DNA of 61,109 bases from assembly GCA_020053305.1 (NCBI GenBank), contig JAGVNJ010000041.1, positions 1 through 61,109 on the forward strand, written 5' to 3'. The notes beneath the pieces were generated by a model, which saw only the letters and a list, made by a program, of their open reading frames with translations, was not told where the DNA came from and did no database searches. Positions 50,846-58,724 of this stretch are shown one piece after another. Source of the DNA: Candidatus Edwardsiibacteriota bacterium. GTDB taxonomy: Bacteria; Edwardsbacteria; AC1; EtOH8. The stretch's first letter is position 1. Every line of letters starts with the position of its first letter. The position numbers were made by a program, and so were the translations under genes.

Positions 50846-53800
50846 TCACTCGCCGCCCACCGCCTCGGCCGAAAGCTCGAATACCCGGCGCAGCTCCTCG
50901 GTGGACAGCTCGGTCAGCCAGGATTCTCCGGCCCCGATCACGCTTTGGGCCAGCTTTTTCTTTTTTTCGATCATCTGGTCGATCCGCTCCTCCAGCGTTC
51001 CGAGGCAGACGTACTTGTAGACCTGCACGTTCTTCTTCTGCCCGATGCGGTAGGCCCGGTCGGTGGCCTGATCCTCGACGGCCGGATTCCACCAGCGATC
51101 GAAGTGGAACACCTGAGTGGCGGCGGTCAGATTCAGTCCGGTGCCACCGGCTTTCAGCGACAGGATGAAGATCGGCGGCCCCCCGGCGGGGTCTTGGAAC
51201 CGCGCCACCATCGCGTCCCGCGCCTTTTGCCCGACGCCGCCGTGCAGAAACAGCGCCTCGCGGCCGAACCGCTCCTGCAGGTGGGGCCGCAGGATGTCGC
51301 CCATCTCGGTGAACTGGGTGAACACCAAAGCCCGTTCCCCGTTTTCCAGGGTTTCCTCCAGCATCTCGGTCAGCCGCTCCAATTTTCCGGAACGCCCGCC
51401 CGCCTTGCTGTTGTCCTTCATAAAGTGGGCCGGATGATTGCAGACCTGCTTCAGCTTCACCAGCGCCGACAGCACCAGTCCGCGGCGCTCGATGCCATCG
51501 GCCTTTTCGATTTTGGCCAGCATGTCCTTGACCACGGCGCCGTAGAGCGTAGCCTGCTCCTTGGTCAGATTACAGAACACCTTGATCTCCTGCTTTTCGG
51601 GCAGGTCTTTGATGATGGTCTTGTCGGTCTTCAAGCGCCGCAGCAAAAAGGGCTGAACCAGGGTTTTCAGCCGCCCGGCTTTCTTTTGATCCCCGAACTT
51701 TTCGATCGGCACGGCGTACTGCTTGCGGAAATCTTCGGCCCCGCCCAGATATCCGGCATTGAGAAAATTCATTATTGACCACAGTTCGGTCAACCGGTTT
51801 TCCACCGGGGTTCCGGTCAACGCCAGGCGGCGGCCGGCCGGCAGGGTCCGCACCGCCTGGGTTTGTTTGGCCGCCGGATTTTTGATGTTTTGGGCCTCAT
51901 CCAGCGCCACCCGGCGCCAATTAACCCGGCTCAAATGATCGCGGTCACGGTGGGCCAGGCCATAGGTGCTGATGACAGCGTCGTGGGCTGTCGCGGCTTT
52001 TTCGAATTTCTGGCCGGCATGACGGTCAGCGCCATGATGCACTAAACAGGAAAGCGTTGGCGCAAATTTTGCGATTTCCCTTTGCCAATTGCCCACCACC
52101 GACATCGGCGCCAAAATCAGAGTCGGCCCGATCTTTTCTTTGGTCCCTTCCCGCTCCTGCAACAACAGGGCGATCAGCTGCACGGTTTTCCCCAGCCCCA
52201 TGTCGTCGGCCAGGCACCCCCCAAAGCCGAAGCGATCGAGAAACGACAGCCACCCCAGGCCGTTCAACTGATAGGGCCGCAGTTTGCCGACAAAACCTTT
52301 GGGTTGCTTGCCCGGCCGGTGGGCCGTGTCAGCCGAGGGATCCAACAGATCGGCGATCCATCCCTCGGCCTCGATACCGGTTACCGGAAGGCCGGCGATG
52401 TCCCGGCCATCCCCGGCGCCCAGTCGCAGCAGCTGTCCCAGTGTCATCTGGCCGGCCGCCTGGTTCTGCAGCGCCTTCACCGCCTTCTGAATGTCATCCG
52501 GACGCACCTCGACCCATTGGCCGCGCACCTGCACCAGAGGCGCCTTCAACGACGCCAGCCGCCGGAATTCATCGAACGAAATCAAATGCTCGCCCAATGC
52601 GATTTTCCAGTCGAACTCGACTATGCTCTCCAGACCAAACAAGCCGGAGCTTTCCTTTTTTTCAAACGGCCGCACCGCCAGCTTGATCCCCAATTGCCCG
52701 GATGGTTTCCGCCACCAGGGCGGAATCATTACTCCGAAACCGGCCTGTTCCAGCAGCGGCGCGCCCTCGATCAGAAAACGGTGAGCCTCGACCGTTGTCA
52801 GCCGGTCCCCCACCGGGCAGGCGGATTCCAACGCCCGTTCCAACGGCGGAAACAGGCGCGAGGCTTTTCCCAATTCGGCCAGCAGCAGTTCCTGGGGATT
52901 ATTCACCCGCCGCCTGAGAACTATGGCCGCATTGGATTTGGTCTGCCAAACGGCCGCCGCATCAATCATCAGGCTGTGGTCTTCCCTGTCCCGCAGGTGA
53001 AAGCCCAGGCTCCAGCCGTCCTGTTTTTCCGGATCTTCCGGTGGAATCAGCCGGAAGCAGGCGTGGAAGGCCTTGTCATCCCGGCTGCGCAGCGGTTCGG
53101 TCCAGCCGTGGAAATCGCGCTGGAATGCCTGCAAATACTGTTCCTGCTGTCTAATCATCGGATCCGGGGCAGTGAGGGCCGCCAGCCATTGCTGGTAAAT
53201 CGTTCCGGCAGTTTTCCTGTTCCTGGTGATTTTCCGGGTCTCGCCCGATAAATGATCCCGCACGAAGGCGTCAACCATCGTGTCCAGGAAATCGCGCAAC
53301 ATTTCTTCCGGCGCCGCATCCGCCGCCGCCCGGCAAACCGGCGGACATGACGCCAGCAGTTGGGACATCCGTCCCAGGGCGTCATCGTCCGGCAATGCCC
53401 GCCACGTTGCCCGCCCGGCCCCGCGCTCGATGACGAAATCCGGAACGAACCGCTGCCGCACCAGCATTTCCATGGCCATGGCGGCGGCCCTCATCCAGAA
53501 TTTAAGCGAATCGCCGCAGACGCACCCGGCCGGGAATTCCGCCGGCAGCGACGTCAGAACGTCCAGCGCCTCAAGACCGGTCAGGACCAGAGAGGGAACG
53601 GTCCATTCCGCCAGATGCGGTTTTTGGTCCGCCACGCCGGGGCCGGGTTGTCCCAGCAGCGGTGCGCTAGGCGCCGGACGGGTCGCAGCCGACGGCAAGC
53701 GGAGCCGCAGGCTTCCGCCGTCATAGCGGATCATGGCCAACTCGGGCGCCAGTGACTGCAGGGAGTTTTGGAGCGTTTTGACGCCGGCAGCAAACGGATG

Positions 53801-53938
53801 ACAGCGGCCCGGCTCTTTGGCGGGTTTTAACCCGGTGGCGGGTTTCTTTTTTCGCGTCGTCCGCCGCTGTTCCTGCGCGCTGCTCTCCGCCCACAAGTGG
53901 AGTTGTTCCTGATTCCAGATGCCGTGAATGATGATCAT
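50846..53938 (-). CDS. SNF2/Swi2 family helicase-like ATPase (HepA/YwqA-like)
   Basis: The 1030-residue protein has a long N-terminal region (about 1-540) of the bacterial SNF2-associated type, then two RecA-like ATPase lobes: motif I LADDMGLGKTVQLIALLLQE, motif II DEAQNIKNP, STYGLAHRD, then VFTQFTEMGDILRPHLQERF and motif VI DRWWNPAVEDQATDRAYRIG. It is a cytosolic DNA translocase, not a true unwinding helicase. Pairing with a SWIM protein is known in other bacteria. It starts at 53938, with a 1-kb stretch of remnants and repeats to the right. Most of the gene is high-GC. Confidence 0.92.
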   Translation of the reverse strand: MIIIHGIWNQEQLHLWAESSAQEQRRTTRKKKPATGLKPAKEPGRCHPFAAGVKTLQNSLQSLAPELAMIRYDGGSLRLRLPSAATRPAPSAPLLGQPGPGVADQKPHLAEWTVPSLVLTGLEALDVLTSLPAEFPAGCVCGDSLKFWMRAAAMAMEMLVRQRFVPDFVIERGAGRATWRALPDDDALGRMSQLLASCPPVCRAAADAAPEEMLRDFLDTMVDAFVRDHLSGETRKITRNRKTAGTIYQQWLAALTAPDPMIRQQEQYLQAFQRDFHGWTEPLRSRDDKAFHACFRLIPPEDPEKQDGWSLGFHLRDREDHSLMIDAAAVWQTKSNAAIVLRRRVNNPQELLLAELGKASRLFPPLERALESACPVGDRLTTVEAHRFLIEGAPLLEQAGFGVMIPPWWRKPSGQLGIKLAVRPFEKKESSGLFGLESIVEFDWKIALGEHLISFDEFRRLASLKAPLVQVRGQWVEVRPDDIQKAVKALQNQAAGQMTLGQLLRLGAGDGRDIAGLPVTGIEAEGWIADLLDPSADTAHRPGKQPKGFVGKLRPYQLNGLGWLSFLDRFGFGGCLADDMGLGKTVQLIALLLQEREGTKEKIGPTLILAPMSVVGNWQREIAKFAPTLSCLVHHGADRHAGQKFEKAATAHDAVISTYGLAHRDRDHLSRVNWRRVALDEAQNIKNPAAKQTQAVRTLPAGRRLALTGTPVENRLTELWSIMNFLNAGYLGGAEDFRKQYAVPIEKFGDQKKAGRLKTLVQPFLLRRLKTDKTIIKDLPEKQEIKVFCNLTKEQATLYGAVVKDMLAKIEKADGIERRGLVLSALVKLKQVCNHPAHFMKDNSKAGGRSGKLERLTEMLEETLENGERALVFTQFTEMGDILRPHLQERFGREALFLHGGVGQKARDAMVARFQDPAGGPPIFILSLKAGGTGLNLTAATQVFHFDRWWNPAVEDQATDRAYRIGQKKNVQVYKYVCLGTLEERIDQMIEKKKKLAQSVIGAGESWLTELSTEELRRVFELSAEAVGGE

Positions 53939-54121
53939 GCTTGCGCCTATATATCAATGAGATGATTAGATCGGCGGCCAGTAATGGCCGCCGCTTTCGT
54001 TTATTCTACCGACGTAATACTACGGTCGTAAGGCCGTAGATGTAGTGACTCCTGCAAAGCAGGGCGGATGAAGTCTGAAATTAGGTCAAAGATGCTATGG
54101 CCGTAAGGCCATAGTCATTCA
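53939..54121. other. Hairpin-rich gap upstream of the SNF2 gene
   Basis: The gap contains the GGCGGCCA/TGGCCGCC hairpin at 53972-53993 and two related palindromes: CTACGGTCGTAAGGCCGTAG at 54020-54039 and CTATGGCCGTAAGGCCATAG at 54095-54114. The two palindromes share GGNCGTAAGGCC and are followed by ATGTAGTGACT and TCATTCACT. No gene is seen. The ATL gene stub begins at 54122. Confidence 0.6.
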
Positions 54122-54193
54122 CTGCCCGTAGGAGGCCACCTTGTCGCGCGGGATACGTTTGATGATGGAGATTATTTGGGTGGAGAAGGTCAT
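54122..54193 (-). pseudogene. 5' stub of the ATL gene, copy 2 (24 codons)
   Basis: The minus strand reads MTFSTQIISIIKRIPRDKVA, then SYGQ and a stop (TGA). It matches the first 72 bases of the ATL gene at 47924-47995 with about eight differences, then diverges. It has no PWHRV region. The stub is in the same orientation as the intact gene. Confidence 0.8.
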
Positions 54194-54243
54194 ATATCTG
54201 TTCGTATTTTTTCCCACGAAATACACGAAAAACTCTAAATAAA

Positions 54244-54372
54244 TTATAAGTTTCGTGGTTTATAGGATGTTGAGTTGGTAAGGTTTATAATTTTTCCTAC
54301 TATGACCCAGATACCTTCATCATGAAGCCGTTTGATGACAGCATCAAAAACCTGATAGTTATTTTCGTTTAA
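54244..54372 (-). pseudogene. Remnant of a nucleotidyltransferase (toxin-like) gene
   Basis: The minus strand reads NYQVFDAVIKRLHDEGIWVI, then VGK and unrelated residues to a stop at 54244. This matches the N-terminus of pol-beta-like nucleotidyltransferases (QVFDEVIKRL, WVLVGG), which commonly follow small DUF6788-like genes in toxin-antitoxin-type pairs. The active-site GSxxLxLxG...DxDxD section is missing. The frame overlaps the end of the gene at 54359-54673 by 14 bases. Start codon absent. Confidence 0.5.
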
Positions 54373-54673
54373 CGAGCTTTTCAAGTTTTATAATATCCTT
54401 AACAACGCTTTGAAGCTTTTTTTGGTGAGCCTGGCGCAAATGCACGTTTTCTTTCAGTTTTATAACCTGTTCCGATTTTTCCGGACCAACATACTTGAAA
54501 ACCACCCGATCTCCCTGCCGAAAGGCCAGATATACATATACGCCACTGGAACGCCGCTTATAGGAAATACTGCCCTTGGGGCATTGGGAAATATGATCCC
54601 GGTATTTTTTCTCCAAGGCCTGTAAGCGCCCAAGTTCTTCCGATAGAATGCTTTTTACAACGTGATAAGCCAT
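54359..54673 (-). CDS. DUF6788-like small protein, antitoxin-type partner
   Basis: The 104-residue protein (MAYHVVKSILSEELGRLQAL, then KKYRDHISQCPKGSISYKRR) has a central three-strand motif SGVYVYLAFRQGDRVVFKYV and a helical, Lys-rich C-terminus. This layout resembles the small proteins (DUF6788-like) that precede nucleotidyltransferase genes in probable toxin-antitoxin modules. The stop codon overlaps the remnant of such a gene at 54244. It has a strong own promoter (54702-54730) with boxes. The region is AT-rich compared with the flanking high-GC genes. The family call is from memory, so moderate confidence. Confidence 0.6.
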   Translation of the reverse strand: MAYHVVKSILSEELGRLQALEKKYRDHISQCPKGSISYKRRSSGVYVYLAFRQGDRVVFKYVGPEKSEQVIKLKENVHLRQAHQKKLQSVVKDIIKLEKLVKRK

Positions 54674-54680
54674 ATAATAT

Positions 54681-54776
54681 GCCTAACAATTAGTTGTTTT
54701 GATTATATAATGTTAGGCAACAATTGTCAATAGAAAAATGCCTAACATTAAACATATATTCGGACATTGTTAGGCA
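54681..54776 (-). promoter_or_regulatory. Consensus promoter with four alternating octamer boxes
   Basis: On the minus strand TTGACA (54725-54730) and TATAAT (54702-54707) are 17 nt apart, a perfect sigma-70 pair for the gene at 54359. The octamer TGTTAGGC or its complement GCCTAACA occurs at 54681, 54711, 54740 and 54769, alternating in orientation with steps of 30, 29 and 29 bp. One box lies in the promoter spacer and one in the leader just before the ATG. They look like binding sites of an autoregulator or repeats of an element end. Confidence 0.7.
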
Positions 54777-54798
54777 ATGGTTGTTTTGAACCCGTTAA

Positions 54799-54911
54799 AC
54801 CGCCCGGGCGCCTCTGGGATTGCCGGCCAGGGCCGCGATCTGGCCGTAGCGGGCTACTTTGCCGCGCGGGATGCGTTTGATGATGGAGATTATTTGGGAG
54901 GAGAAAGTCAT
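54799..54911 (-). pseudogene. 5' stub of the ATL gene, copy 3 (38 codons)
   Basis: The minus strand reads MTFSSQIISIIKRIPRGKVA, then RYGQIAALAGNPRGARAV and a stop (TAA). It matches the ATL gene at 47883-47995 over 113 bases and diverges exactly after GCCCGGGCGGT. No PWHRV region. It directly precedes the hairpin at 54930 and the AT-rich gene. Confidence 0.85.
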
Positions 54912-54929
54912 GTTCTATACATAATAAAT

Positions 54930-54951
54930 TGGCGGCTATTATTGACCGTCA
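54930..54951. repeat. Degenerate GCGGC hairpin, copy 3
   Basis: TGGCGGCTATTATTGACCGTCA resembles the hairpins at 53972 and 56794 but with weaker pairing. It overlaps the final codons of the AT-rich gene on the minus strand (stop at 54939). Confidence 0.35.
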
Positions 54952-56777
54952 CTTTTGTTTAAATATTTTGCTAAGTATATAAATGTAATTGGTTTGTTAC
55001 CGTAGGTTCTTATGCTGGCAATCCCGTTCTTATTAATGTCTACAACATGTCCATATTGTTCAAATACCCAGGTTTTATTTGATTCTAAATCATAAAATAC
55101 AGGGAACTTGCTTGTAAAGCCCAAATATTTGTTATTTTCTGACATTATAATATCGTCTGTCCCAAATGTTTCGTATTTAAATATTTCAGTTCCATTTTCG
55201 TCGAACATAATTAAACTATCTGACTCCCTTGAACCTATCGATTTTTCATTCAAAAAATTAAAAGAGATGTATTTCCCGTCCCGGCTAATAATGTGTCTAC
55301 AAATATTTGCATATTTCTTTACCCATAAAGATTGACCCTTTTCATTGTAATAAGTAATTCTGGTTGATTGTGTAATTGGATCTTCAATCCCACCTGTTTC
55401 CGGATTTTCTTTAATAAATTCTTCGGTCATTTCATACCAGACAACTGTATCCTGCAATATTATGGCACGCTTGGCGTTTTTGCTTACGGCTGCCCTTGAA
55501 CTGATATTAATTTCAGCCGGTATGCCTTTGCCACTACTGCCAGGTATTTTGTAACTGCCGGCTTTTCCTTCAGACAATAAAGGTATTGTTTTTATAATGG
55601 AATCATTTTCATTGTAAAAAATAACAGAAGGGTTATAGCCGTGCCAGGGTTTTTGTTTTATTAAATTGTTAGTTAAAACACGGAAACTATCATTTAAATT
55701 ATTTTCTTTAAGTTGACTATAGTTTGATAGATTAAGCATTTTTAATGCTTTGGGGCGGACATAGTTGTTATAAAGATCAAGATATGCCTCTTTTGCCGCT
55801 TTAAATCTAACGGTATCTGTATCACTTTCAACAAGGGTTATTTCAACTTCTTCAAGAGCTATCCGGGGTCCTTTTGTTAAATATATTATTGTGCTGTCTG
55901 TTTTTGCCTCAACCGAGTCTTGAGGGATAATATATTTTACACTATGGGTTTGTATCTCGTTGAATGTTGTTTCAAGGGTTTGTGGTGAATTGTTGATATT
56001 ATATTTTATAATGATGTCGCCTGCATCAGTAATGTCCAAACCTGTCTTTTGGTCTATAGTGCTCACAATATTAATGCTATCATTGTCAATCAAATTGGCA
56101 ACAAGCCATTCGCTTGTATCTGTCTGGGGGTATACTTCGCATACTTTAAAATATTTGCTGTCTGGTGTGGATGCATAACCATAGGTGGTATGTATTTTAA
56201 GTGTACGTTGCAAAACGGTTGTGCCGGCTTTATTTATTATTTGTATTATTTCTGTAGGTTCAGAATCACAAATAATAGTATCCGGAATTGTTATTATTAT
56301 GCTTGATGCGTTGGGGGCGATTTGGGTTATATGGCATCCGGTTGGTCTGTAGTCGTTCGAAAGCACTGTTATTTCCCAAAGGGTATCCTTGGGCATCGCC
56401 AATAAAGCCAACTTTTCACTTATCCAATATTTAATAGAATCACCGCTTGATAATCGTGCTATCAAATAGTCAGAAGACTTTATTACACCATATGTGCCGT
56501 TTGGGGCGGTATGCATTTCCCGGTTCTTAATGTGGTAGTAATAATTCTTTCCGATTTTATATTTATCTGCAATATAACGATAAAATGTTGACTCTGTGGT
56601 ATCGCTTGTGGTGTCACTTATTTCTTTTGCCCAAGAATCTGAAGGGGGTTCAATATTCTTGTAAGGGGAAAGAATATCGAACACAGAAATATCCCCCTTT
56701 TTATTTAATGCTGCAAGCCAATAAATACTGCCGGTGAATATAAGGGTAATAACTATTATAATAGATATTTTTTTCAT
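54939..56777 (-). CDS. AT-rich secreted or membrane-anchored protein, unknown
   Basis: The 612-residue protein begins MKKISIIIVITLIFTGSIYW, a signal anchor or signal peptide. The rest is rich in D, S, T, I and N, with many beta-strand-like segments: PDSKYFKVCEVYPQTDTSEW, NRE-type loops, GKYISFNFLNEKSIGSRES, DIIMSENNKYLGFTSKFPVF. The last third has repeated SxDGKYxxF/SENNKYLGF-type elements that suggest a beta-propeller. It is far more AT-rich than all neighbours, so it was probably acquired. It lies between the third ATL stub and the slipin hairpin. No family recognised. Confidence 0.65.
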   Translation of the reverse strand: MKKISIIIVITLIFTGSIYWLAALNKKGDISVFDILSPYKNIEPPSDSWAKEISDTTSDTTESTFYRYIADKYKIGKNYYYHIKNREMHTAPNGTYGVIKSSDYLIARLSSGDSIKYWISEKLALLAMPKDTLWEITVLSNDYRPTGCHITQIAPNASSIIITIPDTIICDSEPTEIIQIINKAGTTVLQRTLKIHTTYGYASTPDSKYFKVCEVYPQTDTSEWLVANLIDNDSINIVSTIDQKTGLDITDAGDIIIKYNINNSPQTLETTFNEIQTHSVKYIIPQDSVEAKTDSTIIYLTKGPRIALEEVEITLVESDTDTVRFKAAKEAYLDLYNNYVRPKALKMLNLSNYSQLKENNLNDSFRVLTNNLIKQKPWHGYNPSVIFYNENDSIIKTIPLLSEGKAGSYKIPGSSGKGIPAEINISSRAAVSKNAKRAIILQDTVVWYEMTEEFIKENPETGGIEDPITQSTRITYYNEKGQSLWVKKYANICRHIISRDGKYISFNFLNEKSIGSRESDSLIMFDENGTEIFKYETFGTDDIIMSENNKYLGFTSKFPVFYDLESNKTWVFEQYGHVVDINKNGIASIRTYGNKPITFIYLAKYLNKSDGQ

Positions 56778-56789
56778 AAACTTATCAGT

Positions 56790-56817
56790 AAAAGCGGCGG
56801 CCGTTGCTGGCCGCCGC
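56790..56817 (-). terminator. Terminator after the slipin gene
   Basis: GCGGCGGCC (56794-56802) pairs perfectly with GGCCGCCGC (56809-56817), and a run of four T follows on the minus strand. It lies 14 bases after the slipin stop. It is the best-preserved copy of the hairpin also found at 48062 and 53972. Confidence 0.8.
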
Positions 56818-56830
56818 TTCTGTTTTCCGT

Positions 56831-57592
56831 TTACGCCTTCTTCTCGTTCCGGTCAATTATCTGGGTAAAATACTTCATAAACTCTATCGGCAGGGGGAAG
56901 ATGATGGTGGAATTCTTCTCCACCGCGATCTCGGTCAGGGTCTGCAGGTAGCGCAGCTGCACGGTCACCGGCTCCTGGGCCATCACCGAGGCCGCATCCC
57001 GCAGTTTGGACGATGCCTGGAATTCGCCGTCGGCGTGGATCACCTTGGCCCGGCGCTCGCGCTCGGCCTCGGCCTGCTTGGCCATGGCCCGGCGCATGCC
57101 CTCCGGCAGGTCCACATCCTTGACCTCCACCGCCTGGACCTTGATGCCCCAGGGATCGGTGCGATCATCGATCACCTTCTGCAGGGTCTGGTTGATTTTC
57201 TCCCGGTTGGAGAGCAGTTCGTCCAGTTCGTGCTCGCCCAGAATGGAGCGCAGGGTGGTCTGGCCCATCTGGCTGGTGGCGTACATGTAATCCTCCACCG
57301 CGATGATGGCCTTGTCGGGCTGGAACACCTGGAAGTACATCACGGCGTTCACTTTCACCGAGACGTTGTCCTTGGTGATCACCTCCTGGGCCGGCACGTC
57401 CAGGGCGATGGTGCGCAGGGTCACCTTGACCATCTTTTCGAACATGGGGATCAGGATGATCAGCCCCGGGCCCCGGGTGCCCACATAGCGGCCCAGCCGG
57501 AAAACCACCCCCCGTTCGTACTCCCGCAGGATCTTGATGGTATTGACCAGAATGAACAGCACGAAGATAATTAAGACAATGTAACCCGTCAT
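56831..57592 (-). CDS. Slipin (SPFH/stomatin family)
   Basis: The 253-residue protein has one N-terminal membrane helix ([17 protein letters not shown]) and a full SPFH/band-7 domain: [60 protein letters not shown], and the coiled-coil region with [20 protein letters not shown]. It lies on the same strand as the NfeD gene, its usual partner, but a lipoprotein gene sits between. Its 3' end is duplicated at 48100-48237. Confidence 0.93.
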   Translation of the reverse strand: MTGYIVLIIFVLFILVNTIKILREYERGVVFRLGRYVGTRGPGLIILIPMFEKMVKVTLRTIALDVPAQEVITKDNVSVKVNAVMYFQVFQPDKAIIAVEDYMYATSQMGQTTLRSILGEHELDELLSNREKINQTLQKVIDDRTDPWGIKVQAVEVKDVDLPEGMRRAMAKQAEAERERRAKVIHADGEFQASSKLRDAASVMAQEPVTVQLRYLQTLTEIAVEKNSTIIFPLPIEFMKYFTQIIDRNEKKA

Positions 57593-57689
57593 GGCTTTTC
57601 TCCTTTGTTAAATGTTTGTTTATTATTTAAGCGTTAAGCGAATAGCGTCAAGCGTTAAGGTTCTTTTACTTTGGTCGATGTCCAATACA

Positions 57690-58667
57690 TTAAAACCTAT
57701 ACCCAAAAGTTATCTGGAATAATAATAAATTAGCATCAATGGATGTCGTAGCCGGTTCAAACTTGGGATTTAATGTTTCATACTCTATCCCCAGGTTGCC
57801 GAAAAAATTTGATTTCATATGCATCTGCATGTTAAGACCGGCATACCATCCCCAGCCCTTGGCATAACCGGGATATGGCTGAAACAAACCTCCGCTGGCT
57901 GTTTCTATCAACGAAACTAGATCATCCGATAATTTCAACAGGTCGTAATTGATGCCGCTTTGGATATCTAAATGCGTCATCATGAACGGACTGTACTTTC
58001 TATACCAGGCATATCTGATGCCGGAACGGATTATTCTCTCGTTGTAGAGAGCAAATGGTTCATACCCTCTCATATGGGCAGTGGTATATAGAATGTCGCA
58101 CCCGACGTCAAAACCCAACGCTTCGGTATGCATATATGTACCGCGCAAACCCATTCCGATCTTGAACACCGATTCGGGCTCGGGGTCCAGGCCTGGCTTC
58201 TTCTGGTTCCCTCCGGTGACGATACCAGAAAGCATGCAAAAGCTGAACGATGGCCCCCGGTTAAAAGTGCTGTCAATATAATTTGTCGGCAAATACTTCC
58301 GGGGCAGCTCATTGTCGTCATAAATTGAATCGGAGTAGAAATCCGCATAGGTCTGGAAACAACTGCTGGCAAAGAAAGAGGGTTCTTTCATGTTATAAAG
58401 ATTGGCTGCCCGGGCACCGATGGATTCACACTCCCTGATGATCGTTTCCAAAGCATCCTCCCGGGTATTCTTCAAGCATAATCCGTTGTCATAAATGATC
58501 AGGGTGCCGATCTTTTTGGTGCTGTCCAGCCCCGAGGCGTCATAGATTATCTGCGGATTGGTTTGCAGTAATGGTTCGCTGTCTATCTGATATCCGATTC
58601 TTTTCAGCGATGGGGCGCAGGAAACGGTGAGCAACCCGGTCAACAAGACGATAAAATATTTATTCAT
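57690..58667 (-). CDS. Lipoprotein with beta-barrel-like tail
   Basis: The 325-residue protein has a lipobox: MNKYFIVLLTGLLTVSCAPS, with lipidated Cys17. The N-half contains KIGTLIIYDNGLCLKNTRED, the C-half alternating aromatic strands (FGNLGIEYETLNPKFEPATT, ending FGYRF), resembling a membrane-associated barrel. No family recognised. It is located between the slipin and NfeD genes on the same strand, 97 and 57 bases from each, and may be recently inserted into that unit. Confidence 0.65.
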   Translation of the reverse strand: MNKYFIVLLTGLLTVSCAPSLKRIGYQIDSEPLLQTNPQIIYDASGLDSTKKIGTLIIYDNGLCLKNTREDALETIIRECESIGARAANLYNMKEPSFFASSCFQTYADFYSDSIYDDNELPRKYLPTNYIDSTFNRGPSFSFCMLSGIVTGGNQKKPGLDPEPESVFKIGMGLRGTYMHTEALGFDVGCDILYTTAHMRGYEPFALYNERIIRSGIRYAWYRKYSPFMMTHLDIQSGINYDLLKLSDDLVSLIETASGGLFQPYPGYAKGWGWYAGLNMQMHMKSNFFGNLGIEYETLNPKFEPATTSIDANLLLFQITFGYRF

Positions 58668-58724
58668 ATTTCCTTTTCTTGTTTTTCGCTTTTAACCTAT
58701 TCAACCTTTTAAACCTATTTAAGC

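Noticed and set aside
54681-54776. The TGTTAGGC boxes as a CRISPR-like array
   Set aside because: The boxes are only eight bases, alternate in orientation and overlap a promoter; there are no matching spacers or cas genes.
48100-57592. An integrase, transposase or attachment site explaining the modules
   Set aside because: No intact recombinase gene and no tRNA are visible between 47 and 58 kb, so the insertion mechanism cannot be named.
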